Positions 50,193 through 63,230 of a stretch of 64,000 bases of DNA are shown here, one piece after another. The notes below the pieces were generated by a model. That model saw only the letters and a program-made list of their open reading frames with translations, was not told the DNA's origin and made no database searches. How positions within the stretch are numbered: the stretch's first letter is position 1; each line of letters opens with the position of its first letter. Source of the DNA: Pholis gunnellus (Eukaryota; Chordata; Actinopteri; Perciformes; Pholidae); the NCBI GenBank assembly GCA_910591455.2, contig OU342820.1, positions 17,716,345-17,780,344 of the forward strand. The letters are read 5' to 3'. The translations under genes and the position numbers were made by a program.

Positions 50193-53100
50193 GGAATGTC
50201 TTTGAAGAATTCCTCTGCAGGAAGATTGGAAAAACAGAGATTTCTTACACAGTACTCTGGTTAGAATGATTGTTAAAAGATCTTATAAGTTTATTTACAT
50301 TTTAATGTGAAACACATTATTTCAAACGACTAAAAAAAATATATTTTCATAGAAAGGCAAATAGGAATGCTAGATTTACATTTAGACACCCAATGAGGGA
50401 TAATCCCATTCTTTATTTCTGGGCCTGGTAAATGCATTTGGATCAGTATCACATAAACCTCTGCGGAAAGCATTTGTTTCCCCGTTAGAATTCCATGCAT
50501 CCAGAGACCGGAAGCCTGAGGCCAAGCGTGTACAGTAAACAAAACCTGGGATGTATGAACATGTGTGCCGCCCTGCAGCTGTGTGCACTGATGACAACAT
50601 TTAAAGACAGGAATAGCAGAATTAAAATGATAGTCATGCTAACATGCTACAACTGAGTGTTAGTGACCCCTTTAGCTTGAGATATATATATAGTAGTTAG
50701 GTATCACACTTACCCAATACTGACAGTGAGGGAATGGGGATGAAATGGAGGCAGACTGAAGATGCACTCAGTGTTTTGAGCCCATAACTCCAGGCTACAG
50801 CCCTGGAGAACAGTGCTCGGGTCATCACCCTGTTGGAACACAACATGACGGCCGGATATAAAGATTTCTGACACGCAAAATGGTCTTCTCTTTTTTGCCA
50901 TCCGGCGTGTCCCACAGGACATTACGGAGTTTAGATGCACATTAACTTAATTAAAGAAAGTCAAGTAAAAAAATCCTATCGATTGGTTTTTGAATGCTGT
51001 CAAAAACCAAACAAAAGAAAAGGAGCAGAAATCGTGGGAGACTAACTGCAACACATTTTAAACTGGCTTTAATGTTGTAATATTTGTTCCTGCACTGAAA
51101 TAGACATGTTCAAAATGTCTGTTTATGAGATCAAATATGCAATGATTGCTTTGGCAGGATATTGAATAATTCTGATTTTTTTTAGGGGGATGTTGGCTTC
51201 ACGGATTTAATATTGAAGCTTTTAGCAAATAATACTTTTCTTTGACAAATTTGAGACACATTTAATCAAATTAATACATCAAGAAATGACTGCTTCACAG
51301 TCCGCAAAGGTTTGGATGTTTAGGATTGCTGTTCTGAGTTATGCACATTTTGTTGACGGAAAGGAATGCGGTGACGGAGACGCTGAAGGCTGAACGGGGA
51401 CAAAGTGGGGCATTTAAAGTAACAACAAATTATGGCTAATTGTGGGAGCCGACAGCTATTGAATTAGTCAGCTATTAGGCTTGTTCCTGTGCAATGTACT
51501 ATTTCACATGATTTATAGCGACGATCATTTGCACTGATGAGATCATTTGTAAATTAAATAGTGTGTGTGGATGTTTGCCCCTGATGTGTGCAGTTGTCAT
51601 TCTTCAAACACTCGTACCCGACGAATCCTCTGATCCTGCAATAAATAAAAAGCTGTTCTGGAGCACAGATTTGCAGAACATGTTGCAGCACTCACACTGA
51701 GTGCCACTGTCCACCGTCCTCTTCATTGAATTCTTGCATAGCTGCAAAAGTGGTCCGTTCGAAACCAGATGAGTTATCTGTCCCTTTAGTCTATTATTGT
51801 AGCTAGAAAGCGTTTTTTGAATTGCTGAACTTGCTAGCACAACTCAGCAGGGTCAACTGTCAGGATGACTAATTGATGCTGGGATTGACAGTATTGATCT
51901 GTTTGTTCTAACATTACAGATCTCAGTGGAGACGGTTGTAGCCGTGTACCAAAATTCAGGAGACGCCACGGTCAATATTTGCATTTTCAAAATCCAAATA
52001 CATCATAGCGGGTCGACGGGCCGGTCCCATTTCAAAGGCTACTCCAAATATGGCCAGGAAAGCCAGCATTGTTTGGCTGAATTTGGAGGACACGTCGTTT
52101 GTGGCCCGCAGCATGCAGCGATCCATTCCACCTCAGGCAATGATGTACTGATGTATAGAGGAGGTCCCTTTTTAGTTCAGATATAGCACATGTATGTTAT
52201 TTACCAGGTATTTGTGTGGCCAGAAACATAAACATAGAGTCCTCTGAAGGAAAACACCTTTGTCGGCATACAAATTAGGACACAGCTTGCATGTCTTATC
52301 ATGTCGCCTCCTCTGTGGAGAAGGCAGTTGTGGAATTTGCTATACTGTATATTCTTATGGAGGAATCGTTGACCTAATATTCATGATAACCACGCATACA
52401 TTTCCCTAGGTTGTGGCAAAATGCACACTGACCATAGATCCCATACATTTCCCTCTAGTGATGATTTATATGATTGATGATTTTGTTTTTTTGTTAGATG
52501 TTAATAATCATAACATTCAATACGTTTACTCACATACTCTCAAAAGCAGTCATAACTAAATACCATATTATCATCCCTTTGGGTTGCTACTATAAATGTT
52601 TTTAGACTTTTGATAAAAAAAAGTACATTATTATAATAATACAATGTCTAGTAACTCTATTTCTATATGAATAGTAGTTCTAAACAAACAAGACTTGTGA
52701 TGTTTAGCTCTGATCGACATTAATTATAATATGGTCTTTAAAGGTCTTTATAAAGTGATATATTTCTCTGCAGCGGCTTGGTGCACTTCAACACTTAGAC
52801 ATCATGTAATTATCAAAAACTGCTATAATATATGTAATGTGTTTCACACTATGATTCTAAATCCAGAATGCTATTTCTGCTCTAGTCGTGGTGTTTGCTA
52901 TCCCAGTAGTTGTCGCGCTGCAAAGTCAGTACAACAAGTCTATTAGTCGATGGTCTAACCTAGGAGAACAAACAAACGGCCGCCGTTTAGAATTGCAATC
53001 ATGATTCTCATCGCACTTTGCTGCGACTATATTGTCTTCCCTGTTTTCAAATGGCTGGCGTGTCGATGCTGAGGTGAAATGATAGATACTATCCTTTACT

Positions 53101-53366
53101 TGATCAATAATTCTGCTTCCCTGCGATGTTGACCAGGCTGCCACATAGCGGACTAATTAGATGATAAAAAGTGATGGATGTGTATTAAATTCAGCTGGCC
53201 CGTTAAGAGAAGTCCTTTGGGCTTTGTCCCATTTTCAGCTGACCTTTTGTGTCCTAACTTTATTGTAGGTGGATGCACTTATATCAATTTGTTGGATGTT
53301 TGTGATGCAGCAATTGGCCTGTGTTGCATTGATTCACTATAGAACAAAAACATTTAAATAACTGTT

Positions 53367-53368
<2 letters not shown>

Positions 53369-53403
<35 letters not shown>
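53369..53403 (+). repeat. (TA)n microsatellite
   Basis: About 35 bases of alternating T and A. Confidence 0.97.
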
Positions 53404-53405
<2 letters not shown>

Positions 53406-55340
53406 ACCACAATGGATAAAATAAAGCATTAATACCTATTGATCCTCACTTCAAAACACAAGATAATGAGATTTCACAAATGTTCTCCCGGATAAGTCAC
53501 AGTGCTTTGCTGCGAGAAAAGGGACAAATTATCCCTACTGGAGTTTGTTGTGCCAGGAAATCCAATACCCTCTATGAACGGGTCGTGTGTTCAATAGCCT
53601 CCTATGAGGATGAGAGGACCAGTCGACCATTACTGGAGGGAAAATGAAGAAGGAGTAAATCAAGGCGGCTTGGAGTTCTCATGGATCGTGTATTCCCAAC
53701 ACGATCAGTTAGAGGCCACTTCAATGCCCTCACACAGTAACTGCAGAATATTTAAATATGCCCTATTTTACCATCAAGGAATGGTACATTTAGAATATTT
53801 TAAGCACATTTAGTGTTGTTAAAAAAAAAAAGTAGTAAGTAGTAAGTCTCGAAGTAAAAAAAAAAAGTTAATATCTGTCTGGGGGAAAAAAGGTAAGATT
53901 ATTTTTCCAAAAGCACAAAATGACCAGTACTCTGTTTTGGAGCAAAAACTCATTTCAAGACTCTCCCAATCTCCTCCTCTCATCTGCTCCCCACACTTTC
54001 TCAGCTGCTCAGTGACAACAACTAAAAGACCTTGATCTCAAGCCAAAGGGGTGAACCCAAAACAATTTTGTTCTTCCAATATAGTATTTTGCATTATGAA
54101 TACCTAAAATGTAACACTCTGTCAGTGTGTTTTGCCTCTTAAATTTAAGGAAACCAACTATTGTGATATGACCTTGTAAATGCGTTGATGTGGATGTCAC
54201 TGTTTTAAAGGATGGTGTGTCTCTTTGTAACGTCTAATCAAACAGTTTGCAGAGGATTTGGTGTTTTCTCCCTTTTCCTCATTATATTTACTCATGCATT
54301 TTGATCCCATTTTCTCTTTAACTCTTCCTCCCATTGTGCCAGTGCGCTATCTTTAGGGTGTTGATGTTAGACTGATGCAACACTGCTGTGCTTTTTTTTT
54401 CTTTAAACATGTCAGAGCACAGCCAAATAATGGGGTACAATTAGAGCCGTGGTGAAACTGTTCTGTTAGAAGCATCATCACAAAAACAAAAAAGAAGCCT
54501 TGAACTAGTTTTCACTTTCCTCTAATGACCTATCAGTGGAAAATGTCTTGAATTGATGACATCCATTTGCCCTTTCCATAACGTGTGCTTTGGAAGTCAG
54601 TCCCAGCTATAATGTCCTCCCACGGAGTTGCTGTAAAGTTAGTGACGCTTGGACTGGAGCGAGCTACACGCGAACCGCAGGCCGTCTCCTGAGTCGTTGT
54701 TCCTGAGTTAGCAAGACGTCCCCCCGGTGCCTCCCAGGTGTGGCTCCCTCAGCATAATTAAGGTGGGATCTGCCAGGGCTTCTGGGCCAGGGTCATTCAT
54801 CAACTGGATCACCCGCAAGATTAATGTGCACTTGCTGCAGCGCTCCAATGGATTGCTGCCACTTGCTGAGATCATTAGTGTTGGCCTCCGTATGACTGCA
54901 GAGGGCTCCGCTCAGTGGATGGGGAGATTTGCAGCTTTGCATACTAAATGAATAGTCCATCATTGCCTAATTAAGGGATTATTGGAGACACTTGTGTCCA
55001 GTCCCGCGGACAGTAAACCATAACTGAAGGGCAAACTAGATAGATTAGCTCCACCTGCTTAGTAGCAAAGTGCAAAGTAATGAAACTGCTGACAAAGGTA
55101 AGCTCAAAGTAGAATAGGGGGGAGTGCGTAATTACACAACATGTAAATCCCAAAGGGACTTGGATACACTGTTTAATAACTCACAGTTTTTACAGCGTAA
55201 GGAGAAGCGATTGCAACATTTCACCATCTAAGCACAGTTTTGCTAACATTGATCCTGCTGATAATCATGCGCCGCCACTTTAAGAAGAGACACAGAGTAT
55301 TACCTTCCATCACATAACACTCTGCAAAGAGTACTGCTAA

Positions 55341-55348
55341 CACTATAC
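55341..55348 (+). repeat. Left target-site duplication of the 1728-bp hAT element
   Basis: CACTATAC, identical to 57077-57084 immediately after the element's right end. Confidence 0.88.
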
Positions 55349-57076
55349 CAGTGACGGGCCGTGCATTTTATACCTGGGCCTTCAGTGCTGTCCGACTACA
55401 GTTCCATCTCCTAATAATCTCATTTTGACGCCACAGCTACGGTTATTATTTGCAACCCACATGACGTAACAGACAGCTGTCTGACACTCCGACCCCGGGA
55501 GAAAAACATTCTACACGCGACGCTAAACTAGCTTAGCGGAAGACAATAGCAGCAAACATATTACACTCTCCCCACAGCGTTTAGCTGTTCCCTACGATTT
55601 AAACGAGGCTAAAGCAATCGCCACATAATCCCCATTTGTCCAGACCATCATTCTTGCTTTGTAAAACAAAACAAAATCCCAAACAGAGAATCAAGTGTCC
55701 GACCCTAACCCCACGATGACGGGATACTTCGTCATTAACAGACAAGTCAGGATCAATGTAATTAACACAATGACAAGAATAAACTCACAAGAACCAGTCA
55801 CATATATTTATCTGACAACAAAGCATGACAAATCAATCCAGCAACTCTGCAGCGCTACAACACGTACTCCACAGAACACGAGCCATTCAAATATTATTCA
55901 CATCAGAGGGAACAACATCAACCGTATCATAAAAACGACACCATAGACAAATGAACACAGTAGTAACGCTACTGCAGAGGTAAAAACACAAAAGCACTTC
56001 ACTTACCACAGCTGCTGTTCACATAAAGACAAAGTATATCCTCCTTCCTTTGTTAACAAAGAGTTTAATACCGCGGTTGTACAGAACATTGGTTCAGTTC
56101 CATTCCAGTCAGAGGTCCTCCTGCCAACGTGTTCGTTGAGTTGTAAATCCACTCGGGTCTCTCCAAAAGTTTTCAAAAGCACCATAGCTTGTGAGTGTCC
56201 TGTCGTGCTATGGTGTTGTTTTGCTGCCTTGGTTAGCGTAGCGTAGCTCCAAACACCAAGACGCTCAGTTGCAAATAAAACTCATTCCCAGCCATAAAAT
56301 GTGCAACGCTTCTCCGATGCTGGAATACCATTCGTACAAATCCTTTTCCATGCTGGTTCAGGGCTGCTGGCTGTGGGGTTGACCGACCCTGTCCAGCTTT
56401 TCCTCAAATGTCGTTCTCCAGAAATTTGTTTCTCCTCCTTCAGAAATTGAGTGTTAAAAAAAACAAAGCTAGGTAAAAAAAAGAATATACATCAAGCAAA
56501 ACACTAGAAATGTCATGTCAATGTCATAACTTCTTACATATCTTTCAACTTGAACTGTTACTACTAATACTAACTTCTGCAAGCTGCTTCAGCTTCAAAA
56601 CAGTCACACTAGCCCACTGGCCAATCACGGTGCACGTTAATACTGAGCCAGCTGCACGTTAATGCTGACGTACTTGTAGGCCAGCTAGCAGGCTCTGGCA
56701 CGTCAAAGAATACGCCCAACATGTCAAACTAAAGATCTGATTGGTTGAACACTATGACAATCAACAATATCGTCCCCATTCACTTAAAATGCACATGGAT
56801 GTACTTGTGAGTCTGCAGGCCTGGGGCCTCTCTTCTTACCCAGAGACACAGAGGTGAAATCTGATTGGATAAAAGCGCTACTTAAAACAAGCTGCACTGG
56901 AAGCAGAGCAACTGAGGAAGACAGCTGTGCAATGAGAAAATAAGATAATGGGAAAAATATTTTTATAAATTATAATACATGTAGTGTATTTATGAAAAAT
57001 TATAAAATAGCTCTAACTTTGTGATTCTGTTTAGGCCAGCAGAGAAGGCCTTGCTGGCCCTGACGGCCAACCACTG
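55349..57076. mobile_element. hAT-superfamily DNA transposon, non-autonomous, 1728 bp
   Basis: The left end starts CAGTGACGGGCCGT. The right end, read on the minus strand, starts CAGTGGTTGGCCGT, giving imperfect terminal inverted repeats of the CAGTG type. The element is flanked by a perfect 8-bp direct repeat CACTATAC at 55341-55348 and 57077-57084, the target-site length of hAT elements. No transposase-like frame is visible inside, so it is either non-autonomous or fully decayed. A short internal duplication built on TGCACGTTAATRCTGA lies near 56630-56670. Termini were read directly; the superfamily is inferred from target length and end sequence. Confidence 0.88.
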
Positions 57077-57084
57077 CACTATAC
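57077..57084 (+). repeat. Right target-site duplication of the 1728-bp hAT element
   Basis: CACTATAC, identical to 55341-55348. Both copies are perfect. Confidence 0.88.
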
Positions 57085-57183
57085 TAATCTGACAATTGCA
57101 AAGCAATAAACATTATTAACACATTATTAACCGGCAGAGTGCTTGGTCAGCTATTGTCTGATATAGTGTAGTGTACAGTGGGT

Positions 57184-57325
57184 TTTGTCAGTGAGAACAG
57201 CATCCTGTTGCAGCTTCAAAACGACGCTATGAGAATGGTGAGAGTGAACCAAAACAGTAAAGTTGTGGCTTAACAATGAACTGAAAGCTCATGAAAGCCG
57301 AGGGGAGCTGCAGATTTGAGCAAGA
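57184..57325 (-). repeat. Dispersed repeat family F, copy 2 (fragment)
   Basis: Reverse-complement match to 47520-47640, including AACGACGCTAT, GAGTGAACCAAAACAGTAAA and the CTGCAGCTCCCCTCGGCTTT region. It lies between the two hAT elements. Confidence 0.7.
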
Positions 57326-57754
57326 ACTATAGTCTAGCTTCAGCCCGTTCTCACATACTGACGCTTTGTTACACCCCTCAGCATCTAATACAAGGCATCC
57401 CTTAGCATCTATATTTGGCGCGTTGAGCTTTCAATTAACTACAATGAATGGCCTTCTGTGTCATTATTAGACGCCCAGAGAAAATCCTCAGGGGGTGTAA
57501 TGCTGTGTGTGATGACGATGAAGCTTAGTAGCAGAAACAACCCACACAGTGCAGCAGGAAGATGAGGCAGATGGGTCGAACAAGCACTGGATTTACAACC
57601 AGGAGACCAGTGTTTCTGTCCAAAAGTGTTTGTTGGGATATTTTGAACTCCCGTTATTGATGTTTGTGTTGGGTTTTCCGTACTTCTGTGACGTTATTTA
57701 CACGTTACTTAGTTTAGCCACATATACAGTATAACTACAATTATGCTATTGTGT
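57326..57754. other. Sequence between the hAT elements, repeat-like
   Basis: This includes a block at about 57355-57500 (TTACACCCCTCAGCATCTAA to CAGGGGGTGTAATGCTG) and another with ATTTACAACCAGGAGACC at 57590-57610. They read like further teleost repeat fragments. No gene is visible. Confidence 0.4.
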
Positions 57755-57762
57755 ATTTCTAG
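57755..57762 (+). repeat. Left target-site duplication of the 1099-bp hAT element
   Basis: ATTTCTAG, identical to 58862-58869. Confidence 0.9.
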
Positions 57763-58861
57763 CAGTGGCGGCTGGCCAATGGAGGGTCATGGGGCCTGGC
57801 CCCACAAAATCAAAAGTTTAAAAATAATTATAATAATAATAAATTATACAAATTGTCAATATTTGTGTTTTTGAACTATGGAATGTACCCAGTAATATGT
57901 GTAAATTATGATATCTGCGTAAACTATATGCTTTTCCTGCTCGTCCTCTCCACCTGTGTGCACGACACGTCTCAGGATGCGCAGCTAGGGGGGCCAAACG
58001 AATTTGGCCCAAAAGAGGCGGGTCTATAAAGCAGTTTAGCCAATTGCTGATTAAAGATATAAATGAGTGACATACAATTTAGCCAATCAGCGTCCTCAAA
58101 TAGATTCAGCGGTCCAAAGCTGCGCGTTCTCGGCAGGAGAAGTCTCTACAGGCGAGCGTGAGCGCTAGCGCGAGCACTACTCCTCAAAGACCCGTATGAG
58201 AGGAGAACTTTGGCGGAGAAACTTCAGGCCAAAGAGCCGATCCCAGATCAGCCTGACCTCACAATCAGACAGCAGACTAGCGGGAAAGGGAAGCAGTACA
58301 TGCAAAGCTTCTCTACTAGCTGTACACCAGACAGGTTTGGCTAGCTGGATGCAGTCATGCTAATAACTTAGTTAGCTTTTTAAAACAACGAGGGACAGAT
58401 CCAGCATGGACAGTTAGGGAGTGAGGGAGGAGGAGGTAAGGAAACATGAGAACACCAGGGCACACATGAGAACTCTGTCAAGCTACAGATTAAGTGAACA
58501 TCTTGTCTTCTACATAGTTGTCCTCAGTCTCGTCTGCTTAACTTGGTCATGGAGGCATCAACATTTAATTGAGATGGTAAATTAACAGTGAAAACTCATC
58601 ATAGCTTATATCTATATCTATATATATATATATATATATTATACTGAATTCCCTGTGAGGGTGACTAAAATAAGATGTCCTGACGTGTTTATCAAAGTGT
58701 TATTTACTGCTTTTTTTCGTGGTGGAACACGTTAAATATTTAACTGCATAGTAGTAATGTGTGTTTGATACCTTAATTCTTTTTGCATTAAATCATACTG
58801 GGATGTTTGCTGAAATTCATTGGATGGCCCTACCTAGAACATTTTCCACCAGCCGCCACTG
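57763..58861. mobile_element. hAT-superfamily DNA transposon, non-autonomous, 1099 bp
   Basis: Both ends carry the same 13-bp terminal inverted repeat CAGTGGCGGCTGG (57763-57775, and 58849-58861 on the minus strand). The element is flanked by a perfect 8-bp direct repeat ATTTCTAG. The interior has no long open frame and includes a TA run near 58615-58639. The 8-bp target and CAGTGG start fit hAT. The ends differ from those of the neighbouring 1728-bp element beyond CAGTG, so this is a separate family and insertion. Confidence 0.9.
58615..58639 (+). repeat. (TA)n tract inside the 1099-bp hAT element
   Basis: TA alternation preceded by TATC units. It probably expanded after insertion. Confidence 0.9.
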
Positions 58862-58869
58862 ATTTCTAG
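58862..58869 (+). repeat. Right target-site duplication of the 1099-bp hAT element
   Basis: ATTTCTAG, identical to 57755-57762. Confidence 0.9.
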
Positions 58870-61800
58870 CTAACAAATGTCTGCATTAGCTGTGGTTTGA
58901 CCTCTTTCAGCTGCCAAGAAAAATATCACATTTATTTACCTGCCATTTGTACTTCTTATATAACGGTGGTATCAATGCTGGGCAACACGAGGGATTTTGC
59001 TTGCTTAAAAGAGATAATGAGAGCGCGGAGAATAAACCAGACTGTCTAAATGCAGCCTTGGGAAACCAACACGTAAAAGCAGCTAAAGCCTGCATAGAGC
59101 TACAGAGTTGGGTTGATACGGTAATAGTTACATTATGTTACATTTAATCAGAGAGACTTCAACCTCCATAGGAACAATTGCTAGATGTTGTCAACAATAT
59201 CCAATCTCTTCTGGCAACAACACACTTGCATACAAAATCCAACACACACTTGAATACATGTAAATGACCAGACGGAAGGAGCCTTCACTTGTTGTGTAAA
59301 CCATTATACAGTTTCACACTGAGAGGAGAGGGGAGGGCTGAGCACAGCTTTCCTGGCTGTAAGCCCTCCCTGTATATGAGGCTTGTTTTTCATTGACTGT
59401 GTCAGGAATCAAGAGGGCTAATCCCTCAGAGACTTCAGATGAAAGTTTCAAAAGAAATAATGAAAGGCGTACTGCCTGAGGGTGCATATCGGGGTGAACG
59501 TACAGCGAGCTGGAGAGAACAGCAGCGGCGCACGACAAGCAGCAAAGGAAGAACATAACAGCTTCCCTTGCTGCCACCCCCACCAGTCTAACTATAAATC
59601 ACATATTCTGTCTCCAAGACATAAACAAATACGCAGCAGAGCACATCAGAAACTTGGCACAGCATGAGTACTTATAAAACGTAACATTTCGCAGCCTGTT
59701 CTTTAACAATATCTGAATGATCCGTAAAATGACGAGAGACTTTATAAAAGGGAACAAGAGGCCACAGTTTCTTTTTTTACAATTGGCTTTGTGTCAAAAT
59801 GTCTTCCTCCAGTGTTAAGAAATCCTCCCAAGATGAAGCATTTGCATATTTTGTGACTAAGAAATGTGTACTTACAAGGATGCTAGTGTATGATACAAAA
59901 CCATTGAATCTGATATGGCAGCAATGTTTGGAAAAGGTTGTGTGTGGTTGTGTGTGTTTGCATTTATTTTTCTGTACCTGTGTGGGTGCGTGGTTGAGTG
60001 CCATGTGGCATCCGTCCACATTGTTAGGTAGGTAGATATGAAATGTTGATTTCACACTCTGGGAAAAAAAAAATAAACACGATAAGGGGCTGGCGTATGC
60101 GCACTGATTGCTGGTGTTGCTGGACATTCACAGAAACAATGAGAAAACTGCTTTTGTGATTCTTTACTTAACTACCCTTGCTTAATTTTTATGTTGACAT
60201 TCCAGCAATTGGGAATGGCACAGTATGTTTCCATCATTCCTTTTGAGTTGAAAGATAAAACGGCCCACTCAGAGTTGAGTCAGTGTCAGACGTTGCCGAT
60301 TGTGCCATGCCATTACCTCCAGTTGGCTTTATGATGCGTTTCACAAACAAATCATTCTTGTGCCTTCAGCTCTTTCAGCAGACGAGACATGTAGACTCTG
60401 ACTTGGGGGGCTTGAGCTGCATAGAGTGCGCACTATACCTCTGAAATGACCGAATTAGAATGCCATACTGTTCCCGAGCCATGTGCAGTGAATGGAGAAC
60501 ACCTCTAATAGTGCTGGCAGAGAAATACATCTGCATTCTGCTGGTCATGCATATGTAAATCTCTTTTTTCCCCCCCCCCTTCCACATAGTGATGATTTGT
60601 AGGTAGGGCCTGGCAACTTGGACCGTTGCAATAATTAATGTGCAAATAAGATTGTTTGAAAGATGCTGTTAATTTGTGCATGTGAGATAAGTTTGTCTGT
60701 TCATAATGGTTGGTATCGCTGCCGCCAGCCACAGGCAGAGCAGGCAAGCAACAGTTTCACAGAAGCTTAAAGCATTAATTGACCTTCTTATACAAACATT
60801 CCTTTATCTTGATCCACATTACAGTGTTCACAATAATTATGAAATAATTAAATAACAGCTAAAACCATAGGCGTACTGTTGTTTCTACCCCACAAACAAT
60901 TTGGACTCATACTCACTCCCTGTAAGAAAACATGGATGAACACTGTGCATTCTGCTCACTCCATATATGATTTACCCTCCTAGTGCTGTTTTCAGCGCAC
61001 AGCCAGCTGAAGCACAATGGTAATATGCTTCCTGCTGGGAACAGCTGGAGGGGGACTGGTCAAATCAGCTGCTTACAATCAACTGCTGTTTGTATAAATG
61101 ACAAGTGCGTTTTATTGTTCATCTTATTTTCCCTATTTTCATGTGGAAAGCACTTTCTGCTGCACTGTACTCATTTGAAGGTTGCAATACAAATAATTGA
61201 TTATCATTGTCATCGTTATTATTAATGATATTTCCCATTAAGGTCTGGAATGAGCATTAGACCTGCTAAATATCAGCATGTCGGCAGCAGCGTCCTCAGG
61301 CCTCGGTCTGTGTCGACACAGTATTGAGTGTAGGTCACTGTTCCAGCAGCACACAAAAGGGATTTGGATCACGTGTAGAGGTTAACGCGACTGACATGTT
61401 GTGTGTTCAGACACGCTGGGTTACGAGTCCCATCATGCTGATACCATGTACCTTTCTTTATCAGATTAAATATGTGTAAACAAAAAAAAAAAAGCATACT
61501 GTTAATACACTTTCTCACACCTGTTTATTGGGAAGATTCTGGTGCAACTGTCACAGATTCAGACGGGAGGAGACTGTAATCTGTGTCTAACAGTTGGCAT
61601 GACTGCGCTTTCTGAAAGACAGAGGCCCAGATCAGCTGTGAGGAGCCCTGCACATTTTCATTCACAGAGAGAATAGTGGAAGCAGCTGTCTCTTGATTCT
61701 CCACCTGATTTACCAATAACTGACTCGCAGAGCCGGTTCCCACAATTGCTCTGCTCTGCTGGGCCGGGATTTAGTTTCACACATTGCATCAGATGTCAGA

Positions 61801-62934
61801 AAAACAAGAGGGTCAGTGTTTATTGCAGGCATCAGAAAGAATTCAGATTCAAGTCTCCCCTCGGGTGCCTCCAATACCCAACCTTGAATCTCTTCTTCCT
61901 CAACACCCTCTCCTCCTTTTCACAGCCATTCCACCATGTGACAGTGTTTGCTGGGCATGAAATACACAAGGCATACTTTCTCTGGGATGACTCTCCTTCC
62001 ACCTGACCCACCTCAAAACGTCTTAATTGGGGTTGAAAGTGCAAATCTCTTGTGCTCGGTTTTATTTCAACATACTGGTTAAGACAGATGGGCGAGGAAG
62101 CTTTAACTGTGGCAACCTTGAGACTGTGTAATAGAGAAGCCGTCCCCGAAGAATCAGCCCAGCCAATGGTTAAACTGTTCTTAAACCCTGTTCTAATTAA
62201 TTAGCTTTTCACTGTGTCTGACATGTTCTCTTTTTCCCTGATGTACCTCTTTAAGCCTTTAACCACGTGAGTTTTAACCCATATGTCTTCATTACGCTGG
62301 CATCTCAATTGTCCTTTCTTTCCAGAGTGTAGTGACTTCAAAAATAGACATTTCTTGAATGCGTGAAAATGTGTGTAGCTTTTTTTCCGGCGAGTTTGCA
62401 CCTCAGTTTGTTCCGTATAAGTCATGTTTCTTTACTGTGAGAGATACCGCCATGTTTCTTCCTGTGAACAAGCATGTGGTAATTTAAAGGATTTATCAAA
62501 AGGCAGCACATGCTGTGTGTGCGAAGGGAACATTTGTCCAGACGTGAGATTCAGGACTCGCAGTACCTCTCCATTCAGAGAAGAGCAGAGGGTTAATGTT
62601 CACACGGACAAGAAATATGGTCCTGCCCATTGGAGTTTGATAACAGCCAGACAGAGGTTAAGTTTATCCACTATGTCGAGAGATAACGACTCTGGTTTGG
62701 TTTTTCCATTTCTTCCGGGATACACCAAGTTCTTATCTCTAAAATGTGACATGGTGGAAAAACAGGAAGCCTAAAGTTGTCGGAACAGCACTCTAAAGAT
62801 AGAGCGGTTGTGGTTCTGTTGGTTATTATTAGACAACAGTGAGTCAGTGTTCTGTAGCATGAAAAATGCAGATGCATGATATTTACATTTTCGATGGTCA
62901 TTTTGGGCAAAACAACAATATTTCATTATTTGTA
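58870..62934. other. Upstream intergenic DNA, no gene seen
   Basis: Open frames at 61525-61743 (minus) and 62424-62774 (plus) are the most protein-like by composition, but neither shows a recognisable family. Confidence 0.5.
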
Positions 62935-63230
62935 GTTAGTTTAGAATGAGTCCTTCATATCTACATAGGGAGCGGGTCCTTTTCACGTAGTCCATCATGT
63001 TGCACCAGCAGCTCAGAACTGCTGTCGTCTGACTTCCATTGCTCCCAAAGTAGTGTTATTATGGTATTGATGGCGTCTGAGCGAGGCGAACAGCGTTCAC
63101 TGTTGTGCATTTGGAGGCTCACGTCACCGAAGTCCTGTAAAGGGAGGAGTGAGCGGAGTGGTATTAAGCTGGATGCAATCTGCAACCACACTGCTAAATG
63201 CCACCAAATCCTACACACTGTTCCTTTAAT
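62935..63230 (-). repeat. Teleost dispersed repeat (TTAAAGGAACAGTGTGTAG type)
   Basis: On the minus strand it starts TTAAAGGAACAGTGTGTAGG and runs through TTTGGTGGCATTTAGCAG, GTGCAACATGATGGACTACG and GACCCGCTCCCTATGTAGA to AAGGACTCATTCTAA. This is the order of a well-known fish repeat (recalled). The inverted copy of the first end expected in full elements is not seen on the left, so this copy appears truncated. Confidence 0.7.

Larger units (their letters stand above)
47891..55340. other. Upstream intergenic DNA, no gene seen
   Basis: Contains the hairpin at 50152-50192, the 49503 palindrome, a TA repeat and two A runs near 53821-53868. No exon or named element. Confidence 0.55.

Noticed and set aside
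61525..61743. Protein-like 72-codon open frame, minus strand
   Set aside because: The composition looks protein-like, but it lacks an ATG and a clear acceptor. It is kept only as something to test by RNA-seq.
62424..62774. ATG-initiated 116-codon open frame, plus strand, Cys-rich at the start
   Set aside because: Considered as a small secreted or zinc-binding protein, but there is no signal peptide, no regular Cys spacing and no match I can name.
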